64,000 nt of DNA from Streptomyces diastatochromogenes (GTDB lineage: Bacteria > Actinomycetota > Actinomycetes > Streptomycetales > Streptomycetaceae): positions 5,332,001 to 5,396,000 of the forward strand of contig JAPTYK010000001.1 of NCBI GenBank assembly GCA_026913215.1, read 5' to 3'. The notes below the pieces were generated by a model. The model had not been told where the DNA came from. It did not search any database and saw only the letters and a list, made by a program, of their open reading frames with translations. How positions within the stretch are numbered: position 1 is the stretch's first letter; each line of letters opens with the position of its first letter. The position numbers and the translations under genes were made by a program. Below are positions 23,106 through 33,940 of this stretch, in pieces.

Positions 23106-24391
23106 GTGACCACGAGGACCGTGACCACCGTCGAGGAACGCCGGCTGCAGTTCTTCCGCTGGACGCCGTACGGGCTGCTCGCCGTCGCCACGGTCCTCGC
23201 CTTCGCCACCGCCGACCGGATCGACTTCGGTCCCGTCGCGGCCCTCGCCGTCCTCCTCGCCGCGACCCTCGCCCTCCAGCTCTGGTGGACCCGCCGCGAG
23301 CACGCCTTCGCCGCGAGCGAGCCGCCCGCGCCGGAGATCCCCGGCCTCGTCCGCATCCCCGGCGCTCCCGGTCCCGCCTCCGTCGCGTACTTCGTGCTGC
23401 GCACCGCGCTCGGGTTCGCGCTCACCTGGGTGAGCCCGTTCTTCGCGGTCTTCGCCTGCGTCGGGTACTTCGACGCGGTCCACCTGCTGCCGCCCCGCCC
23501 GGTGTACGCCCGCGTCGGACTCCTCGCCGTGGCGCTGACGCTCGGCGGCTCGCAGTCGGGCGGGCTGCCGCCGCGGTCCACCGTCCAGTGGGCGGCGTTC
23601 GGCGGGCTGTTCGCGCTCAACGCCTGCCTCGCCCTCGGCCTCGCCCACCTCGGCGGCAAGGAGATCGAGAGGGCCGCCACCCTCGCCCGCACCAACGCCC
23701 GCCTGGAACAGGCCCTCGCCGAGAACGCGGCGCTCCAGGCGCAGCTCCTCGTGCAGGCCCGCGAGGCGGGCGTCGCCGACGAGCGGCGGCGGCTCGCCGC
23801 CGAGATCCACGACACCATCGCGCAGGGGCTCACCGGCGTCATCGCCCAGCTCCAGGTCGTCTCCATGACCACCGATCCCGAGGTCGCCCGGGTCCACCTG
23901 GGCCGGGCCGCCGACCTCGCCCGGCACAGCCTCGGCGAGGCCCGCCGGTCCGTGCGCGACCTCAGCCCGGTCGCCCTGGAGCACGACGACCTGCCGGAGG
24001 CCCTCCGCAAGACGGTCGCCGACTGGGCCGAACGCACCGGCGTCGACACCCGGTTCACCGTCACCGGCACCGAGGCGCCGCTGCACGACGAGGTCGCCGC
24101 GACCCTGCTGCGGATCGCCCAGGAGGCCCTGTCCAACGCGGCCCGCCACTCCGGCGCCGGCCGGGCCGGCGTCACCCTCTCCTACATGGGCGACGAGATC
24201 ACCCTCGACGTACGGGACGACGGGCGCGGCTTCGACCCGCTCGCCCGGCCCGAACGCGGCGGTGACGGCGGCGGGTTCGGGCTCGACGGGATGCGGGCCC
24301 GCGCCGAGCGCCTCGCCGGCACGGTCACCGTGGAGACCGCACCGGGGAGGGCACGGCGATCTCCGCTCGCGTACCGTTGGGCGCGCCATGA
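23106..24391 (+). CDS. NarL-family sensor histidine kinase of the ABC-2 operon
   Basis: About 428 residues: five or six membrane helices (residues 20-195), a coiled-coil-like stretch (ERAATLARTNARLEQALAEN), the phospho-His helix RRRLAAEIHDTIAQGLTG, and an HATPase domain with N-box AQEALSNAARHSG and G-box DDGRGFDP. The GTG at 23106 lies 25 bases after the permease stop. One frameshift near 24347 (four G for five); with it corrected, the last residues are GEGTAISARVPLGAP and the stop falls inside the ATG of the next gene (ATGA). Confidence 0.92.
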
Positions 24392-25026
24392 CTGATATCA
24401 CGCTCCTGATCGTCGACGACCATCCCGTCGTACGGGACGGCCTGCGCGGCATGTTCGCCGCCGAGGCCTCCGGCTTCCACGTCCTCGGCGAGGCCCCCGA
24501 CGGAGTCCGGGGCGTCGAACTCGCCCTGGAACTCGACCCGGACGTGGTCCTGATGGACCTGCGGATGCCGGGCGGCGGCGGGGTCGACGCCATCGCCGAG
24601 CTCACCCGGCGCGGGGCCCGCTCCCGGGTCCTCGTCCTCACCACGTACGACACGGACACCGACACCCTCCCGGCGATCGAGGCGGGCGCGACCGGCTACC
24701 TCCTGAAGGACGCGCCCCGCGGGAGCTGTTCGCGGCGGTGCGCGCCGCCGCCGAGGGCCGTACGGTCCTCTCCCTGCCGTCGCCTCCCGCCTGGTGACCG
24801 CCGTCCGCACCCCGGCCCCGCCGACACCGGGCTCTCCGCCCGGGAGAACGAGATCCTCGCCCTCGTCGCCCGGGGCACCGCGAACCGCGCCATCGCCGCG
24901 GAGCTGTTCATCAGCGAGGCGACGGTGAAGACCCACCTCACCCACATCTACGCCAAGCTGGGCGTGAACGACCGCGCGGCGGCGGTCGCGGCCGGATACG
25001 ACCGGGGGATCCTCGGGCGGAACTGA
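24388..25026 (+). CDS. NarL/LuxR-family response regulator of the ABC-2 operon
   Basis: About 213 residues. The receiver has acidic pocket DDH, phosphoacceptor D57 (VVLMDLRMPG) and LLKDAP; the LuxR helix-turn-helix is NRAIAAELFISEATVKTHLTHIYAKLG. Start and kinase stop overlap (ATGA). Three one-base losses between about 24715 and 24815 (after KDAP) cancel out, so the frame looks open but the linker is mistranslated. The likely target is the exporter operon itself, as in linearmycin-type ATPase/permease/kinase/regulator modules. Confidence 0.9.
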   Translation: MTDITLLIVDDHPVVRDGLRGMFAAEASGFHVLGEAPDGVRGVELALELDPDVVLMDLRMPGGGGVDAIAELTRRGARSRVLVLTTYDTDTDTLPAIEAGATGYLLKDAPRGSCSRRCAPPPRAVRSSPCRRLPPGDRRPHPGPADTGLSARENEILALVARGTANRAIAAELFISEATVKTHLTHIYAKLGVNDRAAAVAAGYDRGILGRN

Positions 25027-25105
25027 TCGAGCCCGCCCCCTGACCGGAAGAAGCCGCTCCGTAAGATCCCGGCCCTGAAGAACGACCAGGGGTGGGAGAA
25101 CGACG

Positions 25106-26338
25106 ATGAGACCTTCCGGAAGATTCCGCGCGGCGGCCGTGACGCTGCCGCTGCTCCTCGCGGCCGTCGGCTGCCAGGCGGCCGGCCCGGCGGCGGAACC
25201 GGACGCGAGAACGGCATCGCCGACCGGTAAGCCGGTCTTCGCGGAGCGGCTGCGCGACCAGCTGAACGCCGCCTCCCGGGCGACCGTCGCGAGCGGCTCG
25301 GCCCGCTTCACCGCCACCCTCACCTACGGTTCGGCCGCGGGCGACGCCGTCGAGCGGACCACGGGCGTCCTCGACTACGCGAAGGACACCGCCCGCGTCG
25401 AGCGGACCGTCACCGTCCCGCGCGGCTTCCCCGAGAAGGCGGCGACCCAGGACCTCGGCCGGGTCCCGGGCGCCACCGCCCGCGAGCAGTACGCGGTCGA
25501 CGAGAACGACGTCAGCTACCGGACTCCGGGCGGCACCTGGCTCCGCTACTCCGCCTCCGGCTCCAAGGAGTTCACGGACACCGTCTCCGACGTCCTGGAG
25601 TACGCGGGCGAGAACGACCCCTGGGGCCACACCCTGGCCGAGGTGGTGCGGCACACGGATCCGGAGCGGAACCCCGAGAAGAAGGGCGACGGAGGACGCC
25701 GCTACGAAGTGCCGGTCCGCGCCTCGTCGGCGGCCGGGGCCCTGCCGAACGGGGTCGCGCTCCACCTGGACCCGCGCTCCGCCGACGAGGTCACGCTCAC
25801 CGTGGACCTGGACAAGGACGGGCGCCTGGTCCGGGCCGCCGCCGACTTCCGCCCGGTCCTCGGCACCCTGCACGCCAACGGCGCCCTCGGCGGCGTCACC
25901 TCGCTGCGCGCGGAGTACGTCCTGACCGACCACGGAAGGACCACGGTGCCGCCCGTACCCGCGGGGGAACGGTCCCGGACGCCGAGCGGGCCACCACCAC
26001 CCTGGAGGCGCTGAAGCCCGGTGCCTGCGCCTCCGGGGACACCGGCCTCGGGTCCATGGCCCGGGTCCTGCCGGTCCGCTGCGGCAAGGACGCGGACCTG
26101 CGCGTCTTCGCCCACGTGCGGGTCGACGAGGTGGTGCGGAGCGATCCGAGCGGCGTGGGGAGAACGCGGCCGGCGAGAGTGCCGCGCCCGCTTCCGCTCG
26201 GCGCCCTCCGCCTGGACCGCGGGAGCCAGGCCCGCGGGCTCGTACACGATCTACGGCGGTACGCGCATCAGCTCCGACTACACCGGCCCCGACGCCACCG
26301 TCAGCGGCGACTACACCTGCTACGTCACCCTCCGCTGA
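25106..26338 (+). CDS. Lipoprotein of unknown function
   Basis: An exported lipoprotein of about 411 residues: signal RAAAVTLPLLLAAVG then Cys-23 (relaxed lipobox AVGC). The body is a beta-rich domain resembling LppX/LolA-like carriers (SGSARFTATLTYGSAAGDAVERTTGVLDY), which I note only as a resemblance. A C-terminal segment (LKPGACASGD, LPVRCGKDADLRVFAHV) has paired Cys recalling septum-formation (DUF) modules, and the end is TCYVTLR. ATG at 25106 with GGGAG upstream. Frame changes occur near 25980, 26155 and 26200. It converges on glgX with 13 bases between stops. Confidence 0.7.
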
Positions 26339-26351
26339 CCCGTCCGGTCCC

Positions 26352-28549
26352 TCACTCCCGCACCCGTAGCAGCACCGTCGACCGGCCCTCCACCGTGATC
26401 GTCCCGCCGCCCCGTGGAGCGTGCCCGGCGGCCCTGACTGGTCCTCCCGGGCCGTGTCCACGACGAGTTCGTACGTCGCGGCCCACGGGGGCCGGGGAGG
26501 CGGAAGTCCAGGGGGCGGGGGCCGGCGTGCAGGACGGCGAGGAAGCTGTCGTCGGTGATCTGCTCGCCCCGCGCGTCGCGGCCGGGGATGTCGCGGCCCG
26601 ACAGGTAGAGCCCGAGCGTGGCCGTCGGCGCGTACCAGTCGGGTTCGGTCATCTCGGTGCCGTCGGCGGTGAACCAGGCGAGGTCCCGCAGCCCGTCCGC
26701 GCCCTGGGCCCGGCCGGAGAAGAAGGCGCGGCGGCGCAGGACCGGGTGGTGGTGGCGCAGGGCGAGCAGGCGGCGGGTGAGGGCGAGGAGGCCGGCCCGG
26801 CCGGGGTCGTCGGGGAGCGACCAGTCGAGCCAGCCGAGTTCGTTGTCCTGGCAGTACGCGTTGTTGTTGCCGCCCTGGGTGCGGCCCATCTCGTCGCCGG
26901 CGACGAGCATCGGGACGCCGGTGGAGAGGAGGAGGGTGGTGAGGAGGTTGCGCTGCTGGCGGAGGCGGAGGGAGCCGATGGCGGGGTCGTCGGTCTCGCC
27001 TTCCGTGCCGCAGTTCCAGGAGCGGTTGTCGTGGGTGCCGTCCCGGTTGCCCTCGCCGTTCGCCTCGTTGTGCTTCCGCTCGTACGTGACGAGGTCCCGG
27101 AGGGTGAAGCCGTCGTGGGCGGTGACGAAGTTGACCGAGGCGTACGGGCGGCGCCCACCCCAGGCGTAGAGGTCGCTGGAGCCGGACAGCCGGTAGCCGA
27201 GGTCCCGCACGTCGGGCAGCGCCCCGCGCCAGAAGTCCCGCACGGCGTCGCGGTAGCGGTCGTTCCACTCGGTCCACAGCGGCGGGAAGGCGCCGACCTG
27301 GTAGCCGCCGTTGCCGACGTCCCAGGGTTCGGCGATGAGTTTCACCCGGCGCAGGACCGGGTCCTGGGCGATGACCGCCAGGAAGGGGAGAGCATGTCGA
27401 CGTCGTGCATCGAGCGGGCGAGGGCCGCCGCCAGGTCGAAGCGGAAGCCGTCGACGCCCATCTCGGTGACCCAGTAGCGCAGGGAGTCGGTGATGAGGCG
27501 CAGCACCTGCGGCTGGACGACGTGGAGGGTGTTGCCGCAGCCGGTGTAGTCGGCGTACCGGCGGGCGTCGGACTGGAGGCGGTAGTAGCCGCGGTTGTCG
27601 ATGCCCTTGAGGAGAGGGTGGGGCCCAGTTCGCCGGCTTCCGCGGTGTGGTTGTAGACGACGTCGAGGATGACCTCGATCCCGGCCGCGTGCAGCGCCCG
27701 CACCATCCGCTTGAACTCGCCGACCTGCTGTCCGGCCGTCCCGGAGGAGGAGTAGCCGGCGTGCGGGGCGAAGTAGCCGACGGAGTTGTAGCCCCAGTAG
27801 TTGCGCAGGCCGCGCCGCAGGAGGTGGTCCTCGTGGGCGAACTGGTGGACGGGGAGGAGCTCGACGGCCGTCACCCCGAGGCGGACGAGGTGGTCGATCG
27901 CGGCCGGGTGCGCGAGGCCCGCGTAGGTGCCCCGGAGGTGTTCCGGGATGCCCGGGTGCCGCTTGGTGAAGCCCTTGACGTGGAGCTCGTAGATGACCGA
28001 GTCCTGCCAGGGCGTCTTGGGCCTGCGGTCGTCGGACCAGTCGTCGTCGTCATGGACGACGACGCCCTTGGGGACGTGCGGGGCGGAGTCCCGCTCGTCG
28101 CGGACGGTGTCGGCGACGTGCTGCTGCGGCCAGTCCCTGACGTGTCCGTACGCCTCCGGGGGCAGCGCCGCGAAGTCGCCGTCGACGGCCCGCGCGTACG
28201 GGTCGAGGAGCAGCTTCGCCGGGTTCCAGCGGGCGCCGGTCCACGGGTCCCAGCGGCCGTGCACCCGGTAGCCGTACCGCTGCCCGGGGCCGACGCCCGG
28301 CACGAAGCCGTGCCAGATCTCGTGGGTGAGTTCGGTCAGCGGGAGGCGGGTCTCCGTCCCGTCCGCGTCGAAGAGGCACAGCTCCACCGCCTCCGCTCCG
28401 CCCGCCCACAGGGCGAAGTTGGTGCCCGCCGCCCCGCCGGGGCCGACCCGGCAGCGGGCCCCAGCGGGTCGGCGCCCCGGCCACACCGGTGGCGCGGCCC
28501 GCTCCAGGGCACGCCGCTGTACCGCCTCCTGCTCGGCTGCGCTCGCCAC
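26352..28549 (-). CDS. glgX: Glycogen debranching enzyme GlgX, frameshifted
   Basis: An isoamylase-type enzyme (GH13_11) hydrolysing alpha-1,6 branches left by GlgP; about 733 residues. A CBM48-like N-terminal domain (GTNFALWAGGAEAVELCLFD) precedes the barrel, with ILDVVYNHTAE, DGFRFDLAAALAR (nucleophile Asp), KLIAEPWDVGNGGYQVG (acid Glu) and NFVTAHDGFTL. The GTG at 28549 has an excellent GGAGG site 8 bases upstream. Three one-base losses near 28455-28485 cancel out (intended VWPGAPTPLGAR). Others lie near 27615, 27390, 26510 and 26430. It is separate from the glgE operon but functionally part of glycogen turnover. Confidence 0.92.
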
Positions 28550-28707
28550 CGTCCCGGCCTCCCGCGGCTCGTCGGGCCCGCACCCGGGAGCGGCGGCGTC
28601 CCGGCCGCCGCTCCGCGGTGGTTCTCCCCTGTTCTGCCCGCGCGGCCGTGCTCCCAACATGACCCGTACGGACGTTTCCCTGGAGGGTGGCCGTCGTTGG
28701 GCCGGGC

Positions 28708-29918
28708 GTGACCTTTGTGTGGAAGCGGGCGGGGCACGCCCTCGCGGTGGCGGGACTGGTGGCGGGGCTTGCGGGCTGCACCGGAGCGGACGGCGACGGC
28801 GTCGGCCTCGGCCTGCCGGGAAGGCGCGGGCCCCGGGCGACGTCATCCGGGTGAGCCCGGAGGACGGCAGCCGGGCGGTGCCGGCCGGGGGCCCGTCGAG
28901 GTGAAGGTGGACAGCGGGCGGCTCGAACGGGTGACGGTCGCCCGGGTCGAGGACGGCCGGCGGGCCGAGGTCGCGGGGAGATCTCGGCGGACGGGCTGCG
29001 CTGGCGGCCCGGCCGGACGCCCGTCTCGCGCCGGCCGCCAAGTACAGCGTGGACGCGGTCGCGCTCGACGGGCACGGGCGCCGCTCGGCCCGGCACACCA
29101 CCTTCACCACCGTGGTCCCCGAGTCCCGCTTCATCGGCTACTTCAAGCCGGAGAACCGTTCCACGGTCGGCACCGGCATGATCGTCTCCTTCGGCTTCAA
29201 CCTGCCGATCGAGAACCGGGCCGAGGTCGAGCGGGCCGTCCGCGTCACCTCGGAGCCGCCGGTGGAGGTCGTCGGCCACTGGTTCGGCAAGGAGCGGCTC
29301 GACTTCCGGCCCGCCGCGTACTGGCGGCCGGGCACGAAGGTCACCGTGGAGATCGGCCTGCGGGACGTCGAGGGGGCGCCCGGGGTGTACGGCGCCCAGC
29401 GCAGGACGATCGGCTTCACCGTCGGCCGCTCCCAGGTCTCCCTGGTGGACGCCGCCGCGCACACGATGGAGGTCCGGCGGGACGGCCGGGTCCTCGCCAC
29501 GCTGCCGGTGACCGCGGGCGCGCCGAAGACCACCACGTACAACGGGAGGATGGTCGTCACCGAGCTGTACGACGTGACCCGGATGGACGGCAGGACGGTC
29601 GGGTTCGGCGGCGAGTACGACATCAAGGACGTGCCGCACGCGATCCGGCTGACCGACTCGGGGACCTTCCTGCACGGCAACTACTGGGCCGACCCCTCCA
29701 CCTTCGGCTCGGCCAACGTCAGCCACGGCTGTGTGGGGCTGCGGGACAAGAAGGGCGGCAGTCCGGACTCGCCGGCGGGCTGGTTCTTCGACCGGACGCT
29801 CATCGGGGACGTGGTGGAGGTGGTCAACTCGCGGGACAAGGAGGTGGCCCCCGACAACGGTCTCGGCGGCTGGAACCTGGACTGGCGCCGGTGGAAGGCG
29901 GGCTCCGCGCTGAGCTGA
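28708..29918 (+). CDS. Ig-like L,D-transpeptidase lipoprotein 1
   Basis: A cell-wall enzyme forming 3-3 peptidoglycan cross-links, about 404 residues. Signal and lipobox are AVAGLVAGLAGC (Cys near residue 24). Two bacterial Ig-like domains precede a YkuD catalytic domain with HGNYW, then SHGC holding the nucleophile Cys, ending with a Trp-rich GLGGWNLDWRRW tail. GTG at 28708 is chosen as the first start ahead of the signal; GTG at 28717 is possible and neither has a strong ribosome site. About four one-base losses between 28815 and 29010. It is divergent from glgX and followed by a paralogue. Confidence 0.9.
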
Positions 29919-30079
29919 CCCCGACCGCCCCCCGTATCACGCCGACTGGGACTGAACGGTGACATGCGCGAAGAACTTTCGTGTCCTGCGGTGTGATTAT
30001 CTAGCGCTGTGTGCGCGAGTGGATGCGCACGGGGGTGGGGCCGTGGCGATGCCGGGCCGTGCGAGGGGAGAGAACCACA

Positions 30080-31336
30080 GTGAACGGGCAGCCGATATCG
30101 GGGGCATCGGTCGGGAGCAAGCGGCGGCGCGGGGGCGTCAAGCTGCAGGCCCTGGCGGCGGGAGCGCTGCTCCTGGTCCTGACCGCCTGCGGCGGTGGTG
30201 AGACCGCCACCGGCGGCGGTGCGGGGGACCAGAACCCGGCCGCCCAGGGCGGCGGCAACCAGGGGAACGCGGCCTCGCAGGCGGTCGTGACGGTCCTTCC
30301 GAAGGACGGCGCCGACTCGGTCGCCACCAGCGGGGCCCTCAAGGTCAGCGCCGAGCAGGGCAAGCTGACCACGGTCACGGTCGCCGACTCCAAGGGCACC
30401 GAGATCGAGGGCAGGATCGCCGCCGACGGCGCCAGCTGGACGCCGACCGCGCACCTGGCGGCGGCCACCCAGTACAAGGTCCACGCGATCGCGAAGGACG
30501 CCGACGGCCGCGAGTCGGCGAAGGACACGACCTTCACCACGCTCGTCCCGAAGAACACCTTCATCGGCCAGTACACGCCGGAGGACGGTTCGACCGTCGG
30601 CGTCGGCATGCCGGTCTCCATCAACTTCTCCCGGGGCATCACCGACCCCGAGGCCGTCGAGAAGGCCATCAAGGTGACGGCCGTCCCGGCCGTGCGGGTC
30701 GAGGGCCACTGGTTCGGCAACGACCGCCTCGACTTCCGCCCCAAGGACTACTGGGCCGCCGGCACCAAGGTGACGGTGCAGCTCAACCTGGACGGCGTCG
30801 AGGGCCGACCGGGCGTCTACGGCAAGCAGAAGAAGACGATCTCCTTCACCATCGGCCGCCGTCAGGTCTCCACGGTGGACGCCTCCGCGCACACCATGAA
30901 GGTCGAGCGCGACGGCAAGATCATCAAGACCATCCCGATCAGCGCGGGCGCGCCGTCCACGACGACGTACAACGGCCAGATGGTCATCAGCGAGAAGTAC
31001 AAGGTGACCCGCATGAACGGCGCCACCGTGGGCTTCGGCGGCGAGTACGACATCAAGGACGTGCCGCACGCGATGCGCCTGTCCAACTCGGGCACCTTCG
31101 TGCACGGCAACTACTGGGGCTCCCCGGGCATCTTCGGCACCACCAACACCAGCCACGGCTGTGTCGGTCTGCAGGACGCCCGCGGCGCGGGCGACAGCTC
31201 GATGCCGGCGGCCTGGTTCTTCGACCGCTCGCTCATCGGCGACGTGGTCGTCGTGAAGAACTCCAAGGACAAGCAGATCCAGCCGGACAACGGCCTCAAC
31301 GGCTGGAACATGGACTGGTCGGAGTGGATCGCCTAG
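30080..31336 (+). CDS. Ig-like L,D-transpeptidase lipoprotein 2
   Basis: An intact 418-residue paralogue of the preceding gene. Signal ALAAGALLLVLTAC with lipobox Cys at about residue 34, then a Gly-rich spacer, two Ig-like domains, and a YkuD domain with HGNYWGSP, then SHGC (nucleophile Cys). GTG at 30080 is preferred over earlier in-frame codons because AGGGGAG lies 9 bases upstream and the n-region then fits the signal peptide. The two proteins are similar along most of their length, consistent with tandem duplication. A strong terminator follows. Confidence 0.95.
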   Translation: MNGQPISGASVGSKRRRGGVKLQALAAGALLLVLTACGGGETATGGGAGDQNPAAQGGGNQGNAASQAVVTVLPKDGADSVATSGALKVSAEQGKLTTVTVADSKGTEIEGRIAADGASWTPTAHLAAATQYKVHAIAKDADGRESAKDTTFTTLVPKNTFIGQYTPEDGSTVGVGMPVSINFSRGITDPEAVEKAIKVTAVPAVRVEGHWFGNDRLDFRPKDYWAAGTKVTVQLNLDGVEGRPGVYGKQKKTISFTIGRRQVSTVDASAHTMKVERDGKIIKTIPISAGAPSTTTYNGQMVISEKYKVTRMNGATVGFGGEYDIKDVPHAMRLSNSGTFVHGNYWGSPGIFGTTNTSHGCVGLQDARGAGDSSMPAAWFFDRSLIGDVVVVKNSKDKQIQPDNGLNGWNMDWSEWIA

Positions 31337-31352
31337 TCGTACGCGACGGAGC

Positions 31353-31387
31353 GGGGCCCGGTGCTGTGAGCAACAGCACCGGGCCCC
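31353..31387 (+). terminator. Perfect 15-bp hairpin after L,D-transpeptidase 2
   Basis: Arms GGGGCCCGGTGCTGT and ACAGCACCGGGCCCC pair without mismatch around a GAGCA loop, 16 bases after the stop. No U run, typical of Streptomyces. Confidence 0.85.
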
Positions 31388-31417
31388 TCGGCGTTAACGG
31401 ACACTAACCTTCCTCCC

Positions 31418-32184
31418 ATGACTGTGAACCTCGAAGTCGCCGAAGGCGTCGGCACGATCCGCCTCGACCGCCCCCGATGAACGCCCTGGACGTCGCCACC
31501 CAGGACCGGCTGCGCGAGCTGGCCCAGGAGGCCACCGACCGCGACGACGTGCGGGCCGTGGTCCTCTACGGCGGCGAGAAGGTGTTCGCGGCCGGCGCGG
31601 ACATCAAGGAGATGCAGGTCATGGACCACGTGGCCATGGTCAAGCGCTCCCGCGCCCTCCAGGACTCCTTCACCGCCGTCGCCCGCATCCCCAAGCCGGT
31701 CGTCGCCGCGATCACCGGGTACGCCCTCGGCGGCGGCTGCGAGCTCGCGCTCTGCGCCGACTACCGGATCGCCGCCGACAACGCCAAGCTGGGCCAGCCG
31801 GAGATCCTGCTCGGCCTGATCCCCGGCGCGGGCGGCACCCAGCGCCTGTCCCGGCTGATCGGCCCCTCCAGGGCCAAGGACCTCATCTTCACCGGCCGCA
31901 TGGTGAAGGCCGACGAGGCCCTGACGCTCGGCCTGGTCGACCGGGTCGTCCCGGCCGCCGAGGTGTACGAGCAGGCGCACGCCTGGGCCGCGAAGCTGGC
32001 GCAGGGCCCTGCCGTCGCCCTGCGGGCCGCGAAGGAGGCCGTCGACCAGGGCCTGGAGGCCGACATCGACACCGGTCTCGCCATCGAGCGCACCTGGTTC
32101 GCGGGCCTGTTCGCCACCCAGGACCGGGAGACCGGGATGCGCAGCTTCGTCGAGGAGGGTCCGGGCAAGGCGAAGTTCGCCTGA
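31418..32184 (+). CDS. Enoyl-CoA hydratase/isomerase family protein
   Basis: A crotonase-fold enzyme of about 255 residues, likely for beta-oxidation or a related acyl-CoA hydration. The oxyanion-hole motif AGADIKEMQ and the substrate loop ITGYALGGGCELALCADYR are present; the glutamate pair lies in GQPEILLGLIPGAGGTQRL. The ATG at 31418 starts MTVNLEVAEGVGTIRLDRP; one missing C near 31475 (five for six) creates an apparent stop, after which the main frame resumes at MNALD. It sits alone, 81 bases after the L,D-transpeptidase gene and behind its terminator. Confidence 0.9.
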
Positions 32185-32279
32185 CGTTCCCTCACGGGTC
32201 GGGTGACGATCCTTCACGGGTGGGGGCCGATTCCGCCGGAACGGCCCCGCGGAGGGCTCCGTGCGGCCATGATGGGGGC

Positions 32280-32784
32280 ATGGCGGGCCTGGAGGGTAGG
32301 GAACAGCCGCGGCAGCGCGCGAGCGCCGCCGCGCCGCGGTGGTCACCGGCCGCGGACGACGAACAGGCCGCCGACGCAGTGGAGTTGTACGGCAATCCGG
32401 CCGAGGAGGACATCCGGCTGCCGTCCCGCCCCGAGTCCGCGTGGGTGGCCCGCAGGCTCACCCAGCACGTCGTGCTGCGGCAGTGGGGCTGGGCCCGACG
32501 GTCGCCGAGCACGCGATACTCCTCGTCTCGGAGCTCGTGGGGAACGCGGTGCGGCACACCGGCGCCCGGGTCTTCGCCCTGCGGTTACAGCGGCGCCGCG
32601 GCTGGATCCGGATCGAGGTGCGCGATCCTCGCGCGGACTGCCCTGTCTGATGCCGGTGCACGAGCTGGACATCAGCGGCCGCGGGCTCTTCCTCGTCGAC
32701 AAGCTCGCCGACCGCTGGGGCGTGGACCTGGCGCCGCGCGGCAAGACGACCTGGTTCGAGATGCGGGTCGTGGACCGGCCCTGA
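32280..32784 (+). CDS. RsbW-like ATP-binding protein (serine kinase/anti-sigma family)
   Basis: A single-domain HATPase_c protein of about 168 residues of the kind abundant in Streptomyces. N-box SELVGNAVRHTG, G1-type ISGRGLFLVDKLADRWGV, end TTWFEMRV. It could phosphorylate an anti-anti-sigma factor, but no sigma or antagonist gene is adjacent, so the partner is unknown. Start ATG at 32280, preceded by GATGGGGG. Two one-base losses, near 32490 and 32632. Confidence 0.82.
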
Positions 32785-32802
32785 GCTCCCGGCCTCGGAC
32801 GC

Positions 32803-32845
32803 ACGGAAGCCCCGTGCGCCGTGGTGAGGTGCGTGGGGCTTCCGT
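32803..32845 (+). terminator. Hairpin after the RsbW-like gene
   Basis: An 11-bp perfect stem ACGGAAGCCCC and GGGGCTTCCGT enclosing a 21-nt loop that can itself pair in part. It begins 18 bases after the stop. Confidence 0.75.
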
Positions 32846-33129
32846 GTGGTGCGCCGTGGACGGGGGTGTATCCACGGCCGCTATGTCGACCTGGCCCGGG
32901 TCAATGGGGGTCGTGTCTCCGACTATGGCAGACGGGGGGCCTTGTCGCCAAAAGTCCCTACTGGGGCAAGGTCGGGCAAAAGTGGACAGTTCAATTATGA
33001 ATCGTTGGTGACGTGTGGCACTCGCCTTGTAAACGGTGAATGACTATGCGGTTCATCGGGTGTTTCCGGGGCTCGTCCGCATGCTGGACGCCTGACGCAG
33101 GACAGCAAACGTCCTGAATTGGCCTAATC
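32846..33129 (+). promoter_or_regulatory. Non-coding upstream region of the deacetylase-like gene
   Basis: A 284-bp interval with clearly lower GC from about 32930 to 33129, including cttgtaaacggtgaatgac and a small AGGAC...GTCCT inverted repeat at 33099-33115. It probably holds the promoter and leader of the next two genes. No ORF, tRNA or recognised riboswitch seen. Confidence 0.5.
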
Positions 33130-33940
33130 ATGACCAATCGGGCGACATCCCTCTTAAATGGTCGCGTGAAGCCGACCGACCGCCGAGGAGCCCTCCGGGC
33201 GGGCGCGGCCGCCGCCCTCGCGGGAGCCCTCGCCACCGCCTGCGGCACGGACCCCCGCCCCGCCCCCGCCGCAGCCCGGCCCCCGCCGCGCCCGGCCCCC
33301 GCCCCGCGCCCGTCGCCGCCCCGGCCCCCGCCGTTTCCCGGGCAGCCGGACGAGATCGCCCACGGGCCCCGCGACCGGCCCCGGGTCGCCCTCACCTTCC
33401 ACGGCCAGGGCGATCCTGCCCTCGCCCGGCGGCTCCTCGACCAGGCCGAGAAGGCCGGCGCCCGCGTCACCGTCCTCGCCGTCGGCGGCTGGCTCGACGA
33501 ACACCCTGAGATGGCCCGCCGCGTCCTCGACGGCGGCCACGACCTCGGCAACCACACCCAGCGGCACATCGACATCAACGCGATGACCGAGGCCGAGGCC
33601 CTCGCCGAGATCGAGGCCTGCGCCGCCGGTTGCGCCGCCTCACCGGCTCCGTCGGCACCTGGTTCCGGCCCTCCCGCACCCAGCACGCCGCCCCCACGTC
33701 CTGCGCGCCGCCCGGCGCGCCGGATACCCGCACGTCCTCTCGTACGACGTCGACTCCCTCGACTTCACCTCGCCCGGCGCGCCGGCCGTCGTCCGCAACG
33801 TCATAGGGCCCGTCCGCGCCGGATCCGTCGTCAGCCTGCACTTCGGCTACCCGGACACCGCCGCCGCGCTGCCCCTTCTCCTCGCCGACCTCGACCGCCG
33901 CGGCCTGAGCGCGGTCACCACCACGGAGCTGCTGAGCTGA
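33130..33940 (+). CDS. Polysaccharide-deacetylase-like (CE4 fold) lipoprotein
   Basis: An exported protein of about 270 residues with a NodB-homology domain. Signal AGAAAALAGALATAC (lipobox Cys), a Pro-rich spacer, then motif 1 reads TFHGQGD where active enzymes have TFDDG, and motif 2 NHTQRH keeps the metal-binding His pair; SYDVDSLDFTSPG and VVSLHFGYPDT follow. The catalytic-base Asp is therefore not in its usual place. ATG at 33130 and GTG at 33166 are both possible; neither has a clear ribosome site. Frame changes near 33625 and 33685. Its stop overlaps the next ATG by one base (TGATG), implying coupled synthesis. Confidence 0.8.

Noticed and set aside
24938..29134. A 1398-codon minus-strand open frame
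   Set aside because: Only its middle part is the true glgX phase; the rest is antisense to the lipoprotein, the response regulator and L,D-transpeptidase 1.
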